A stretch of DNA of 64,000 nucleotides from a bacterium (GCA_018825665.1 JAHJEG010000037.1:1-64000); one strand, 5' to 3'; counted from the stretch's first letter, positions 19,163 through 29,535 are shown. Notes: generated by a model not told the origin, from the letters alone. Program-made: numbers and translations.

Positions 19163-21069
19163 CAGTATTCCTCTCCTGAACTTTTCACATTGAAAATATT
19201 ATCGCGATTTGGTTCTTGTTTTTGCGCTCCTTCTTGCGATGAAGAACCCTTGATATTTGCATTTTCTTCTATCCTTTCAAACACTTTTTGATTGTATTCG
19301 TTTTGAAGCTGCGTCAATACACCCAAATCTTTTTGCAATAAAGAGAGTTTTTCACTTTTGTCTACCACATAAGGCGTTAAAATAACCACCAGATTATCCT
19401 CTTCATTTTTTATGGAAGTAGAGGAAAAGAGCCATTCGCCAAGCCATGGAATGTCCCCTAAAAACGGGATTTTGCTTTTTGCTTTTATATCGTAAATCTT
19501 AACAAGACCTCCGATGATTATACTCTCGCCATGGCGCAGGATTGCTTGGGTTTTCACCTCTTGTTTTGAAGTAACGGGCTGACCTGTCGCATTATTGCTT
19601 CCGTCATCCGTAACATTTTCCAAGATAGTTTCCACATCCAGAGTCACCTTGTCCGTGGAAGAGACGCGGGGTTTTATTTTGAGCGTTAAACCTACATCTT
19701 CTCTTTTATAGCTGTTTGTGACTCCCGGAACCGTACCTGCAGATACCGACCCCGTGGATACGGAGATAGTTTTACCCACATATATGGAGGATTCTTTGTT
19801 ATTGACACAAAGGATTGACGGGTTTGAGATAGATTTGCTCGCACCGTTCGTCTGCAAAAAGTCCAGTGTGGCTCCAAGAGCAAATCCCGTTTTTGCAACA
19901 GAACCGATATCTCCCAAATATTCTAATACGCTGGCTGAAGCCGTCGCGGTTAAGGCATTGTCCCCAAAGTTTGCACTCATGGCATACAAGCCGGAAGAGG
20001 AGACGTCACCCGCCGCAAATCCATATTTGATACCCAGATTTTCAGCATCATTTTTATTTATCTCTACGATTCTTGCCTGAACATACACCTGATATTTTTC
20101 TTTGTCAAGTTCGTCAAGTATAAGCTTTATCCCTTTGATTACCACAGGCTCACCTATAGCGATTATCGCATTGATCTCTTCACTCGCGGAGACGTTCGGC
20201 TTCATTGCAGGGTCTGCAAAAGTCTGCTTTGAGATGATTTCCGTCAAACTTGCAAGCACCCCTTTTGCATCGGAGTTTTTAAGATGGAATATCTCTACCC
20301 CCTGGCTTATATGTGATTCTACATCCAGTTTTTTTACAAGATCCTGTATTTTTGCGACATTTGCGGCATTCCCGACAACGATAAGTCCGTTCACATTGTC
20401 ATCGAGAATGATTTTGACTGTCTGTGAAGCCACCTTGTCGTTAAAAAGTGATTTTGTGATATCAACCAGACGTATTTGCAGTTTTTTTGCCTCAGCGTTT
20501 ACGATTGGGATCACTTTTACTATCATCTGATTATTTGTGTCTATATCTTTTATAACTTTTTTTATTGTCTCAATATTGCTTGGATAGTCTGTGATTAAAA
20601 GGATATTGCTCTCTTTCATCGTCATAAGCTTTGCGGTTTTGGAGATCAGATATCTTATTTTAGCCGCAACCACGTCTACGTTTTCACCCTTTATCTCTAT
20701 AGACTGCGTAACCATCAAAGAGCCGCTGAGCTTTTGCCCGGGCTTGACCACTTCGGCATTGTTTTTGGCAGCGTCCGTAGAGCGGACAACCTCAAAAATA
20801 GAGCCTTGGCGCATAATGGTAAACCCTTTGGACTCCAAGACGGAGATAAGGATCCCCATAAGCTCATCATCATAGACGGGTGCCGTACTGACGAAGTCTA
20901 CCGTACCCGATATTTTGTGATTTATCAAAATATTTTTATTCGTAATCTTAGATATCAGCTTGATAAAGTCATCTATCTCCAAGTTTGAAAAATTCACATT
21001 CACCTGCTCCCTTGCAGACAAAACCAAAACTAAACTCAGCGTTAAAAATACTATTCTAATTAATCTCAT
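19162..21069 (-). CDS. gspD: Type II secretion secretin GspD
   Basis: N0/N1 repeats and C-terminal VGLTLKIKPRVSSTDKVTLDVETILE...IIIGGLVKI...PFLGDIPWLGEWLFSS. Confidence 0.95.
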   Translation of the reverse strand: MRLIRIVFLTLSLVLVLSAREQVNVNFSNLEIDDFIKLISKITNKNILINHKISGTVDFVSTAPVYDDELMGILISVLESKGFTIMRQGSIFEVVRSTDAAKNNAEVVKPGQKLSGSLMVTQSIEIKGENVDVVAAKIRYLISKTAKLMTMKESNILLITDYPSNIETIKKVIKDIDTNNQMIVKVIPIVNAEAKKLQIRLVDITKSLFNDKVASQTVKIILDDNVNGLIVVGNAANVAKIQDLVKKLDVESHISQGVEIFHLKNSDAKGVLASLTEIISKQTFADPAMKPNVSASEEINAIIAIGEPVVIKGIKLILDELDKEKYQVYVQARIVEINKNDAENLGIKYGFAAGDVSSSGLYAMSANFGDNALTATASASVLEYLGDIGSVAKTGFALGATLDFLQTNGASKSISNPSILCVNNKESSIYVGKTISVSTGSVSAGTVPGVTNSYKREDVGLTLKIKPRVSSTDKVTLDVETILENVTDDGSNNATGQPVTSKQEVKTQAILRHGESIIIGGLVKIYDIKAKSKIPFLGDIPWLGEWLFSSTSIKNEEDNLVVILTPYVVDKSEKLSLLQKDLGVLTQLQNEYNQKVFERIEENANIKGSSSQEGAQKQEPNRDNIFNVKSSGEEY

Positions 21070-21868
21070 ATACTAACTCCATCTCTTGATTATTTCTCAT
21101 TATCACTATCTCTACCGCATCCAATTTGTTGATATTGTTATAGATCTCTATTGCATCTCTGTAGGATTTCAAAGTCACGTTATTCGCCTTTATGATAATA
21201 TCTCCTTTTTTAAGCCCCAGAGTCTCAAACTTGGAACCTGCCGATATTTTTGTTACCTTGAAACCTTTGATTACATTGCCTTCTTTTATCTCATGTATAG
21301 AAATATCTTTCCAAATATCGTTTGGATTTTTTGCATAAAAGGAGATGTCGTTTCGCGATACTCCTATGGGCTCATCATAATTGACCTGTTTTGGCACTTT
21401 TGTAATCGAAGAGGCTGTTTTGAGCTCTTCAAGTTCCAGCACATAGTCTTTTCCCCCTTTTTCAAATATGGCGCTGTATCCGGTGATAGACTTCAGGGTA
21501 AACCCCTGGTAGACCTCTTTAACGGCTATGATAGAAGTATCTTTGGGTTTTGATTTCATAGCTACGATCACATAACCCCTCTCTTTCGTTCCGTAGAGCC
21601 CTTTTAAGACCATATTTGTTATGCTGATACCCGAATTCGTATCCTGCTTGTCCTGTGGATTCTCTGCACTCTTGGCATCGTTTATCATATTTTTGAAATC
21701 GACTCTTTGGTATTTGGGCTGAAAATTACTCTCTATATTGAGTTCAACGCCCTCGCTGGGAAAATACCACCATACGCCCAAAGAGACAGTTTTGGCAAGA
21801 GCCAGCAAAATCAGTAGCTTTACAAATATTTTCATAAAAACGGAGTTAGAAATTTTTGTCATAAACAT
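21056..21868 (-). CDS. GspC-like protein with C-terminal PDZ
   Basis: Single N-terminal TM; GFKVTKISAGSKFETLGLKKGDIIIKANNVTLKSYRDAIEIYNNI. Confidence 0.8.
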   Translation of the reverse strand: MFMTKISNSVFMKIFVKLLILLALAKTVSLGVWWYFPSEGVELNIESNFQPKYQRVDFKNMINDAKSAENPQDKQDTNSGISITNMVLKGLYGTKERGYVIVAMKSKPKDTSIIAVKEVYQGFTLKSITGYSAIFEKGGKDYVLELEELKTASSITKVPKQVNYDEPIGVSRNDISFYAKNPNDIWKDISIHEIKEGNVIKGFKVTKISAGSKFETLGLKKGDIIIKANNVTLKSYRDAIEIYNNINKLDAVEIVIMRNNQEMELVYEIN

Positions 21869-22379
21869 ACTCCCCGTTTTCAGATTTTTTCAGATTTCTC
21901 AGTGTGCTCTGATAATTTCTCAGCATTAATGCAGAGGGTTTGAGCACCAGACGAACAGCCTTTTGCATAATATCAAAAGAAACTGCCGCTTCGCCGAATT
22001 CTCCAAGAGCCTGGGCATTTACATGCAGAGGGTCGAGTACCGAATGAACGATTTTGGCATTTTGGATTTTCAAGGGTACAAATGCTCCGGCTGCACTTGA
22101 GAGCTTTATATCCTGAAACTCCGCCGAGTTGTAGAGCCCGAATATCCCGATATCGATCTCTGCAATATTTGCGCTCTCTATAGACTTCGCAGAGATACTC
22201 GCATGCTCGATTTTTAGTGTCAGACCCTTATCCGTAAGGGATTCGCGACTGATAACTACCCCAAAAGGTTTTATCTGCTCTTCCAAAAAGTAATACACGC
22301 TCAGCTTGGGGGTAAAATACATAAGAGCCAGTAAAAAGAAAAACAGATAGGCAAAAAATACAAAAATTCTTCTTACCAT
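21846..22379 (-). CDS. GspN-like membrane-anchored protein
   Basis: N-terminal TM, AsmA/GspN-like repetitive strands, position in T2SS operon. Confidence 0.45.
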   Translation of the reverse strand: MVRRIFVFFAYLFFFLLALMYFTPKLSVYYFLEEQIKPFGVVISRESLTDKGLTLKIEHASISAKSIESANIAEIDIGIFGLYNSAEFQDIKLSSAAGAFVPLKIQNAKIVHSVLDPLHVNAQALGEFGEAAVSFDIMQKAVRLVLKPSALMLRNYQSTLRNLKKSENGEYVYDKNF

Positions 22380-22780
22380 TTTATCTCCATATAAAAGCTT
22401 GTCTTCGTGTCACTGAGCTTTTTTATCTTAAAAGACGTGATGTTGTACGCTCCGTTTAAAAGCTTCGACATCAAGATATTCAGAGACTTCGCATCCATAC
22501 TCTCAGAACTGATGGTAATACCCGAGTTCTTCACTTTTTGCTCAATCTTTGCAGATTGCAGCGATGTATGTTTCAAGACAGCCTGTATTGCATTGCTGGT
22601 TTTTTTGCTCTGGTCATATACATTTTTCAGGCCGTTTAACTCCGTAGATACTTTCAGAGTCTCTTTGTAGAGCTCTTTTGCTTCGATTAAATCTGCTTTT
22701 GAGCCGTTGAGTTTAAACACAAGAAAACCTAGGATTATCAGCAGAAGAACACCTATATAGAGTGGATTTATACGATTCAT
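22373..22780 (-). CDS. GspM-like protein
   Basis: Short single-TM protein between GspL-like and GspN-like genes. Confidence 0.55.
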   Translation of the reverse strand: MNRINPLYIGVLLLIILGFLVFKLNGSKADLIEAKELYKETLKVSTELNGLKNVYDQSKKTSNAIQAVLKHTSLQSAKIEQKVKNSGITISSESMDAKSLNILMSKLLNGAYNITSFKIKKLSDTKTSFYMEIKW

Positions 22781-23724
22781 ATCACAATCTCCACATGCCA
22801 GGTCTGGTCATTGAAAGAGGATTTATATTTGATATTTTGTGCTTTGAGCTCCCTGAGTATTCCGGTCTCTTTCCCCTGGGCAACCCCTTCAAATTCGACG
22901 ACCAGCGTATCATTCTTAAGACTCATAAGTGAGATTTTTTCTGTATCTTTGAGTTTTAGTGTCAAAAAGCAGGAGATATGCGCTCTGAGTGCTGTCTGTT
23001 TTTCATGGATCGTCTGGTATTTTTTTAGCATCGATTCGTTTTGCATCATTGTTGATTTGAGATTGTATTTTGCAAAAAGCGCATCTTTTGACTCCAGGAT
23101 ACCCTCCGATTTCTGCTTGGTTATAAAATATTCCGTCCCCACAAGCAGGGAAATAATCAGCAAAACCGTTGCTATTTTATAAATGATCGTATTATCTACG
23201 ATATGCGCATACTGCTGAAGTGCCACCGTATTTTTTGAAAGGGATATCTGTGAGATATCCAAATCCGCGGCATCTTTTATCCAGTCTGAAGGGACCAAGA
23301 CCAAAAGCCCCTCTTTGAGATACAGGCTCTGTTGCTCATTGATACGCACCGCACCCTTTATATCGGCAAGTTCACTCTGGGCAAAATACACGTTTGCCAC
23401 GTTGGATGGGGCAATCCCTTTTTTTGCCATAGTGTCAAGTATACGTTTGTCTTCATAGGCAAAAACAAAGAACGTATCTTCGCTTTTATAGGCGGCATAA
23501 CTGTAGTGCCCCTCAGGCAGAGTATCTTCAAATATGGAGGGGAGAAGCTTTTTTACCTGTCGGACGTATTTTACGGGAAGAGAAAGCTTTTTTACCCAGT
23601 AAAGAGACGGGGACAATATCACATTTACCTTGTTTTTTGTATCGCCCGCTTCATCCAGGGCAATGTTTGGAGATTGCGGGTCCAGAAAAACAGTAGTTAA
23701 TTTTTTGTTAAATATCGTAAACAA
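22777..23724 (-). CDS. GspL-like protein
   Basis: Cytoplasmic domain, central TM ATVLLIISLLVGTEYFI, C-terminal ferredoxin-like end. Confidence 0.6.
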   Translation of the reverse strand: MFTIFNKKLTTVFLDPQSPNIALDEAGDTKNKVNVILSPSLYWVKKLSLPVKYVRQVKKLLPSIFEDTLPEGHYSYAAYKSEDTFFVFAYEDKRILDTMAKKGIAPSNVANVYFAQSELADIKGAVRINEQQSLYLKEGLLVLVPSDWIKDAADLDISQISLSKNTVALQQYAHIVDNTIIYKIATVLLIISLLVGTEYFITKQKSEGILESKDALFAKYNLKSTMMQNESMLKKYQTIHEKQTALRAHISCFLTLKLKDTEKISLMSLKNDTLVVEFEGVAQGKETGILRELKAQNIKYKSSFNDQTWHVEIVI

Positions 23725-24622
23725 AGTTCGATCCCTTTTTTGTTTTCATATCGTATTCGAATCCTATTTTTGCACTTTTTTCATCCTGGACAATCTCTAC
23801 AGTCACGTCCAAAAAGCGTTCATCAAATTTGGGATTAAATCTAAGCAATTGCTCTTTTTCCTCATCGCTCAGCCCTATATCCTCAATCGTTTTATAGATT
23901 CCAGAACCGGCGCCCATACTCAGTTCCAAGGCTCTTGCACTGTCACATCCGAGTATCATCTCCCAGACCTCGGCCGTTGCATAGTTCACATCGATTCCGA
24001 GATTTCTGTCACTACTGTAATAAAATAAATTATCATAGTTTATATTTTTAACACTTTTATCATGATAAATTTTCATATAAGAATCGATTATCTCCTCCAT
24101 ATGTCTCCTGGATGCTATGTAATCTCTAAAAAGATAGGGTTTTTCATTAAAGATGTCGCTTCTGTAGCCGTCTTGCCTTACCTTGCCCATACTGTCAAGC
24201 AGCAAATCCACAAAGCTGATATTGACCATATTCCTGTTCAAATACTGCTCCAGGGCAAACTTTCTGCTCTCGTTCACCGTAGCGTTTGCATCCGTAAGAG
24301 AGTTTATATTAAACCTGGACCTTGCGCTCTTTAGCCCAACCATAACCTTAACTCCCGAATATTCGGGGAGCATAAGGGGAAACTGGTTCAAAAATTCGTA
24401 AAAAGCTTCGCTTGAGTCTATGGCATCAAGCTCCTTGGATGTTCTCAAAAGAGTTAAGACATCATCTAAGAGCGTGCTCGTCTGAAGTAAAAAGCTTTCA
24501 TTTTCCACATGCCCGGATGCCTCTTTTACCTGTTTGAGGCCAAGGCCTATGGCAAGAGTGATGGCAATGATAAATAAGACTGTGATAAGCAATGCAATCG
24601 CATCTCTTTTGTTTTTTAACAC
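23708..24622 (-). CDS. GspK-like protein
   Basis: DAIALLITVLFIIAITLAIGLG N-terminus; RSRFNINSL motif. Confidence 0.75.
   Translation of the reverse strand: MLKNKRDAIALLITVLFIIAITLAIGLGLKQVKEASGHVENESFLLQTSTLLDDVLTLLRTSKELDAIDSSEAFYEFLNQFPLMLPEYSGVKVMVGLKSARSRFNINSLTDANATVNESRKFALEQYLNRNMVNISFVDLLLDSMGKVRQDGYRSDIFNEKPYLFRDYIASRRHMEEIIDSYMKIYHDKSVKNINYDNLFYYSSDRNLGIDVNYATAEVWEMILGCDSARALELSMGAGSGIYKTIEDIGLSDEEKEQLLRFNPKFDERFLDVTVEIVQDEKSAKIGFEYDMKTKKGSNFVYDI
24503..24513 (-). repeat. GGCATGTGGAA motif copy 8
   Basis: Exact; gspK-like (HVE). Confidence 0.9.
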
Positions 24623-24626
24623 TTTT

Positions 24627-25841
24627 TCAACCTACGCTCATTGAAAATATCGGAAGGAGCATTGCGGCGACTATAAAGCCTATACTTCCTCCTACAAACA
24701 GCATAAGCGCCGGTTCAAGAAGGGTAAGAAGTGTGCTTATCTTGTCTCTGTTTTCCTCAAAATAAAGCTCAGACACATTTGTTAGCACGCTTTCAACCTG
24801 TGATGTTTCCTCGCCCAGAGCAATCGACTGTATAAAGGCATAATCTATCTTGGTCTTTGAATCGTTCAAAGCGTTTGAGAGCAGTTTTCCCTCCACCACT
24901 TTTTTTGAGGCTCCCACAAACAGCTCTTTTAAAACCAGATTGTTCAGAATATTTGCACTCAGGTTTATCGTCTGCACAAAAGGCACGCCTGAACGGACAA
25001 GCAGTGAGGCTATATACGAGAACCTCGCAAGCTCGCTCTTTTGTGCGATCTCTCCAAACAAAGGGAGTTTGAGTATCAGTTTGTGAACCGCATAGGCGAA
25101 GACATGGCTCTTTTTCATAAAAAACATAAATGCGGAAACAAAGACAAAGATCAGCCCTAAGATCGTTGTGAAATTATCATTAAAAAAGTCACCCATCGCG
25201 ATGACCACTTTTGTGGCTGTGGGCAGTTCCTGATCCATACTCTCAAAGATACCCGTGATTTGCGGAACCACAAAAGCCAGCATAAAAGAGATCATCAAAA
25301 GAGAGATTATTATCATAAAGGACGGGTAGGCGAAGGCTCCCTTAATCTCTTTGTTTATCCTGTCCTGCTCTTTTAAAAATCTGGATAGCTCCAAAAGGAC
25401 CTCATCCAAAATACCGCCGCTCTCACTGACCTTGATAGACTGCTTAAAAAATTCCGGCAGAATGACTATGCTCTGGGTATCGAGTGCGGTAAAAAAGTTT
25501 TTTCCCTCGTCGAGATGGGTACTGACCGTGCTTAAGAACAATGCCATTTTTTTATTGTTCTGATAATGGGTTTGGACTATCTTCAAAGCCGAAACGATAC
25601 TGATTCCGGAGCGGATATACATTGAGAGTTCGCGAGAAAGAGCGGAAAGCTCTTTTGCGGGGATCTTGTATTTTCGTGAAAACTCCAGCCCTTCAAAAAA
25701 AGAGGGTGTATCCTCACTGATGCTCTGGTATATAATCTTTTTGGCTTTTAATTTGCTCTTCGCTTCAACCAAGGAAGCAGCTTCAATCTTATCGCTGAGC
25801 CCTTTGCCGCTTGAATCTATCCCTTTGAATTTAAAAATCAT
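24627..25841 (-). CDS. gspF: Type II secretion inner-membrane protein GspF
   Basis: ELSALSRELSMYIRSGISIVSALKI...AFAYPSFMIIISLLMISFML...LVRSGVPFVQTINLS. Confidence 0.93.
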   Translation of the reverse strand: MIFKFKGIDSSGKGLSDKIEAASLVEAKSKLKAKKIIYQSISEDTPSFFEGLEFSRKYKIPAKELSALSRELSMYIRSGISIVSALKIVQTHYQNNKKMALFLSTVSTHLDEGKNFFTALDTQSIVILPEFFKQSIKVSESGGILDEVLLELSRFLKEQDRINKEIKGAFAYPSFMIIISLLMISFMLAFVVPQITGIFESMDQELPTATKVVIAMGDFFNDNFTTILGLIFVFVSAFMFFMKKSHVFAYAVHKLILKLPLFGEIAQKSELARFSYIASLLVRSGVPFVQTINLSANILNNLVLKELFVGASKKVVEGKLLSNALNDSKTKIDYAFIQSIALGEETSQVESVLTNVSELYFEENRDKISTLLTLLEPALMLFVGGSIGFIVAAMLLPIFSMSVG

Positions 25842-26365
25842 TTCAGCACTTTGTCCAGAAGGGTTTCTTTGGCTTTTACAGCTTCTTCAATCGAGTCGAA
25901 CTTAGTGACTTTTTCAAGATACTGCGAAAAATCATAAACACTGTTTTTATATTCTACAAACACTTGCTCACCTACCCCTTTCTTATCTACCGTATAAGAA
26001 AAACAGACATCTTCTTCAACATCTTCTTCATTGAAATACACCTCTTTTTCCTGCTCAAAAACACCAAAAGACGCTTCATATCTGTATACTTTGATACTGT
26101 TATCCAAAAATCCGTCAAATACACCCTCAAGATCTTTTTGTTTTTCATCATCCACAAAAATATCACAGCTTGCACAAGAGTCAAGACAGAGAAACTTTAC
26201 GCTTCGCTCATGCGGGATTCCCTGTAGATACTCTTTGAGGGTGGCAAGTGTCAGGGAATTGCTTTTTTCTTCCATCTTTTGGAAATTGCTAATCGCCAGA
26301 GTGTAGACCACGCCCACTATCATAACGACGATCAACAGCTCCACAAGAGAGAAAGCCTTTCTCAA
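25838..26365 (-). CDS. Type II secretion pseudopilin (GspH-like)
   Basis: RKAFSLVELLIVVMIVGVVYTLAI prepilin signal. Confidence 0.7.
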   Translation of the reverse strand: MRKAFSLVELLIVVMIVGVVYTLAISNFQKMEEKSNSLTLATLKEYLQGIPHERSVKFLCLDSCASCDIFVDDEKQKDLEGVFDGFLDNSIKVYRYEASFGVFEQEKEVYFNEEDVEEDVCFSYTVDKKGVGEQVFVEYKNSVYDFSQYLEKVTKFDSIEEAVKAKETLLDKVLK

Positions 26366-26367
26366 TT

Positions 26368-26802
26368 TTATTTACACTCACTCATCTTGATATCGGCAGC
26401 TTCATCTTTTCCGCCCTCTTTTTTATCCGCGCCCAGTGAGATTATCTCGACTGAGCCCTCGTTGTTCACATAGATAAAATTATTGCCCCAGGAATCTTTT
26501 GGCATCTTTGAATCTTTGAAATAGCCGCTCGTAGAATACCCGGGATATTTTTCTTCATCGGGATTTGCGACAAGCGCTTCGAGCCCTTCTTCTGTGGACG
26601 GATACACGCTGTTGTTTATTTTAAACATATCCAGAGCCCCGTTATAGATGCTCTTCATCTGAACGCAGACCAGATTTCTTTTGGCTTCTTCCCCTTTTCC
26701 CGTAAGACTGGGCATAACCATAGCGGCCAAAAGACCCAGAATAACGATAACGATCATCAGCTCTATAAGTGAGAATCCACTTCTTGATTTTTTATTTTGC
26801 AT
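26368..26802 (-). CDS. gspG: Type II secretion major pseudopilin GspG
   Basis: RSGFSLIELMIVIVILGLLAAMVMPSLTGKGEEAKR; YPSTEEGLEALV; PGYSTSGYFKDSKMPKDSWGNNFIY. Confidence 0.95.
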   Translation of the reverse strand: MQNKKSRSGFSLIELMIVIVILGLLAAMVMPSLTGKGEEAKRNLVCVQMKSIYNGALDMFKINNSVYPSTEEGLEALVANPDEEKYPGYSTSGYFKDSKMPKDSWGNNFIYVNNEGSVEIISLGADKKEGGKDEAADIKMSECK

Positions 26803-26832
26803 ATTAGGTAACCTTTTTGTAATTGCTGTATT

Positions 26833-26874
26833 ATTATAGTAAAAAAATGTTACTTTTGAGTTACATCCGGTTAC
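26833..26874 (-). promoter_or_regulatory. Putative gspG promoter: TATAAT -10 (26833-26838) plus three GTTAC direct repeats (26849, 26860, 26870) over the -35 region
   Basis: Plus-strand text attata...GTTACttttgaGTTACatccgGTTACgtaa; 11- and 10-bp repeat phasing. Confidence 0.55.
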
Positions 26875-27031
26875 GTAAAGCTATTTTTTAAGCCTTGGAG
26901 CTGTTTTGTGCAGTTTTGTTTTTGTATAGATTTTCATCGTCTCTCCTTAAAACCATCAGCTGCAATATTACACCTCGGGTGTTACATTCTAATTTTTTTC
27001 ATTTTAATAATGAACGTGCTACAATGGCCGG

Positions 27032-28861
27032 ATGAGAACTTTAAGATATATATTTAAACTGTTGTTTCTTATTTTGGCAGTTGTGGATCTTCATGCCATA
27101 GAGATAGATTCAAAGACATCCGGGATTGATCTTCTCTCCCGCTCAAGCATCTTCATAGATGACACGAACACTCTCTCGCTGGATGAAGTGCGCAGCAGAC
27201 AGTTCACACAATGCGAAAAAGAGATTTTGGGGTTTGGCTTTGTTCCCGATAAAGTTTTGTGGATTCGGTTCACGCTCAAAAATACTACGGACGCCACTCT
27301 GCATAAAGTGCTTCAGTTTGATAATGCCACTACGGAAAACATCCGCTTGTATTACGATGACAAGGTTATAAACGACGGCATGTGGAACATGGACAACACC
27401 CGAACAAGCCTGCATCCGAGCTTTGAGATATCTTTGGAGCCTTATGAAGAAAAAAGCTTTTATATCAAGGCACACTCCAAAATATCCACACTTATCGCCA
27501 AACTTGTTTTATGGGAAAAAGAACCCTTCCTCCAATATGAATACGAAAGAAAAACCTATCTGTTCCTATTTTTTGCAGTGCTTGTCACTCTGTTGCTCTA
27601 CAATCTTATGCTCTATGTTTTTACCAAAGACAGAGCCTACCTCTACTATATTCTCTACCTTGCATCCGTTATATTCTTTCAGTCCAATTATCTTGGGATC
27701 TCTCAGCTGTATCTCTTCTCAAACGAGATAACAGCCATTGTCGCCAAGGCAAGCATGACATACATCTCTTTTTTGATTATAAGTATCCTCCTCTTTACCA
27801 GAGAGTTTTTACATACCTCCAAATTTGAAAAACTTGATTTTGTGCTGAAGGTCTATCTCTACATCACGCCCGTAATCGCGCTTTTGAGTTACGACAATTT
27901 CCTCTTTGACATGAATATCATCCTCGTTTTTATTCCCTTGGGAATGCTTGTCGTATTTACGGGATTTTATGCCTTGTACAAGGGTGTAAAACAGGCGAAA
28001 TTTTATGTACTTGGATGGAGTTTTGTCATCTTCTCGCTTATCTTCATAAACCTTAAGGCTACGGGGCTCTTTGATATCACCAAATATTTTTTGTATATCA
28101 ACGAACTTGCCTTTGTTCTTGAAGCCCTGCTCTTTTCCATCGCACTCGCGCACCGTATAAAGATACTCTCAGAAGAAAAAAGCGAAGCAGACACAAGACT
28201 CATAGAGTTTCAAAAACAAGAGCAGTTAACACTCAAAAGACTTGTAGATGAAAAAACCGCCGATCTGCTGCTGGCACTCAACCAAAAAGAGCTGCTCTAT
28301 AAAGAGTTAAACCACAGAGTAAAGAACAATCTTCAGATGGTTCTCTCCCTGATAAAACTGCAGATTCTTAAAAGCAGTTCGCATCAGACGAAAAACGAAC
28401 TTGAAATCACAAAAAACAGGATAAATTCTATCTCCCATCTCTATGAGACCCTGCATCTCGACACCAAGAGTGAAAATATCAGCACCTATGAATACTGCAA
28501 GAAAATTGCACAAAACCTTGATATCAACCCTGCCGTAAAAATAGATGTCGTATACGATATCAAACATAACCTGAGCATAGACCATCTGGTGTACTGCGGT
28601 CTAATCCTCAACGAACTGATGACCAATGCTATCAAATACGCTTTTACAAACAGCGGTGAGCTGAAAATAGATCTATACAAAATAGGAAGAACCGTTTTTC
28701 TCACAGTGCAGGATAACGGAGCGGGATTTGAACAAAAAGGGAATATCTCTTTGGGACTTGAGATTGTCAGGACCCTGGTAACAAAACAGCTTTTGGGGGA
28801 TATGGTCATTGATTCCAAAGATGGAACTGTAGTAAAAATAAAGTGGGACGAAAATGAATAA
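27032..28861 (+). CDS. 7TMR-DISM sensor histidine kinase (HisKA_2 type)
   Basis: DISM extracellular region, seven hydrophobic segments, YKELNHRVKNNLQMVLSLIKLQ, HATPase LILNELMTNAIKYAF. Confidence 0.92.
   Translation: MRTLRYIFKLLFLILAVVDLHAIEIDSKTSGIDLLSRSSIFIDDTNTLSLDEVRSRQFTQCEKEILGFGFVPDKVLWIRFTLKNTTDATLHKVLQFDNATTENIRLYYDDKVINDGMWNMDNTRTSLHPSFEISLEPYEEKSFYIKAHSKISTLIAKLVLWEKEPFLQYEYERKTYLFLFFAVLVTLLLYNLMLYVFTKDRAYLYYILYLASVIFFQSNYLGISQLYLFSNEITAIVAKASMTYISFLIISILLFTREFLHTSKFEKLDFVLKVYLYITPVIALLSYDNFLFDMNIILVFIPLGMLVVFTGFYALYKGVKQAKFYVLGWSFVIFSLIFINLKATGLFDITKYFLYINELAFVLEALLFSIALAHRIKILSEEKSEADTRLIEFQKQEQLTLKRLVDEKTADLLLALNQKELLYKELNHRVKNNLQMVLSLIKLQILKSSSHQTKNELEITKNRINSISHLYETLHLDTKSENISTYEYCKKIAQNLDINPAVKIDVVYDIKHNLSIDHLVYCGLILNELMTNAIKYAFTNSGELKIDLYKIGRTVFLTVQDNGAGFEQKGNISLGLEIVRTLVTKQLLGDMVIDSKDGTVVKIKWDENE
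27377..27387 (+). repeat. GGCATGTGGAA motif copy 9
   Basis: Exact; histidine kinase (GMW). Confidence 0.9.
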
Positions 28862-29531
28862 TCTGAATATACTCATCGTCGAAGATGAAAGCCTTGTAGC
28901 TATGGAACTCTCAAACAGTATCACCGCACTTGGCTACAATGTGGTGGAGTTCGCCACAAACGCAAAAATGGCAAGAGAGTTTATGCAAAATGAGGCAATA
29001 AACCTGATTTTAATGGATATCAATCTCAGAGAATCTCTCGACGGGATAGACCTGTACAAAAGTCTCCGGACAAAGACACCCGTCATTTATCTCACCGCCT
29101 ACAAGGATGAAGACACTATCTCAAAAGCCATTATAACCAACCCTCTGGGCTACCTGATAAAACCGCATAATGAAGATGAATTAAAAGCACTTTTGAAATT
29201 GGCTCTTTACAAGCTCCAAAACAACTCACAGCTGAGAGATTCGGGTGAAAGGATAGATATAGGGAAAAAATACTTCTATCATTGCGATGAGGAGAAGGTG
29301 TATTTGAACGACACCTATGTACGGCTCACCAAAAAAGAGCTGCAGCTGCTCAAACTTCTTATCAATGCGAGAGGCAATATTGTCAGCTATCAGACTATAG
29401 AAAATGAGATATGGGATAATGAAATAGTCGGTAACTCGTCTGTGAGAACACTGATATACAGATTAAGAGGCAAACTTGCCGATGATTTGATAAAAAGTGA
29501 ATTTAATCATGGATTGAAACTGGAGGTTTAA
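28854..29531 (+). CDS. OmpR-type response regulator
   Basis: REC NILIVEDESLVAMEL...LILMDINLRESLDGIDL plus C-terminal winged helix LTKKELQLLKLLINARGNIVSYQTIENEIW. Confidence 0.92.
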   Translation: MNNLNILIVEDESLVAMELSNSITALGYNVVEFATNAKMAREFMQNEAINLILMDINLRESLDGIDLYKSLRTKTPVIYLTAYKDEDTISKAIITNPLGYLIKPHNEDELKALLKLALYKLQNNSQLRDSGERIDIGKKYFYHCDEEKVYLNDTYVRLTKKELQLLKLLINARGNIVSYQTIENEIWDNEIVGNSSVRTLIYRLRGKLADDLIKSEFNHGLKLEV

Positions 29532-29535
29532 AAAG

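Noticed and set aside
26979-26994. Imperfect inverted repeat ACACCtcGGGTGT upstream of the histidine kinase
   Set aside because: Arms are only about five bases and there is no second copy; insufficient to call an operator.
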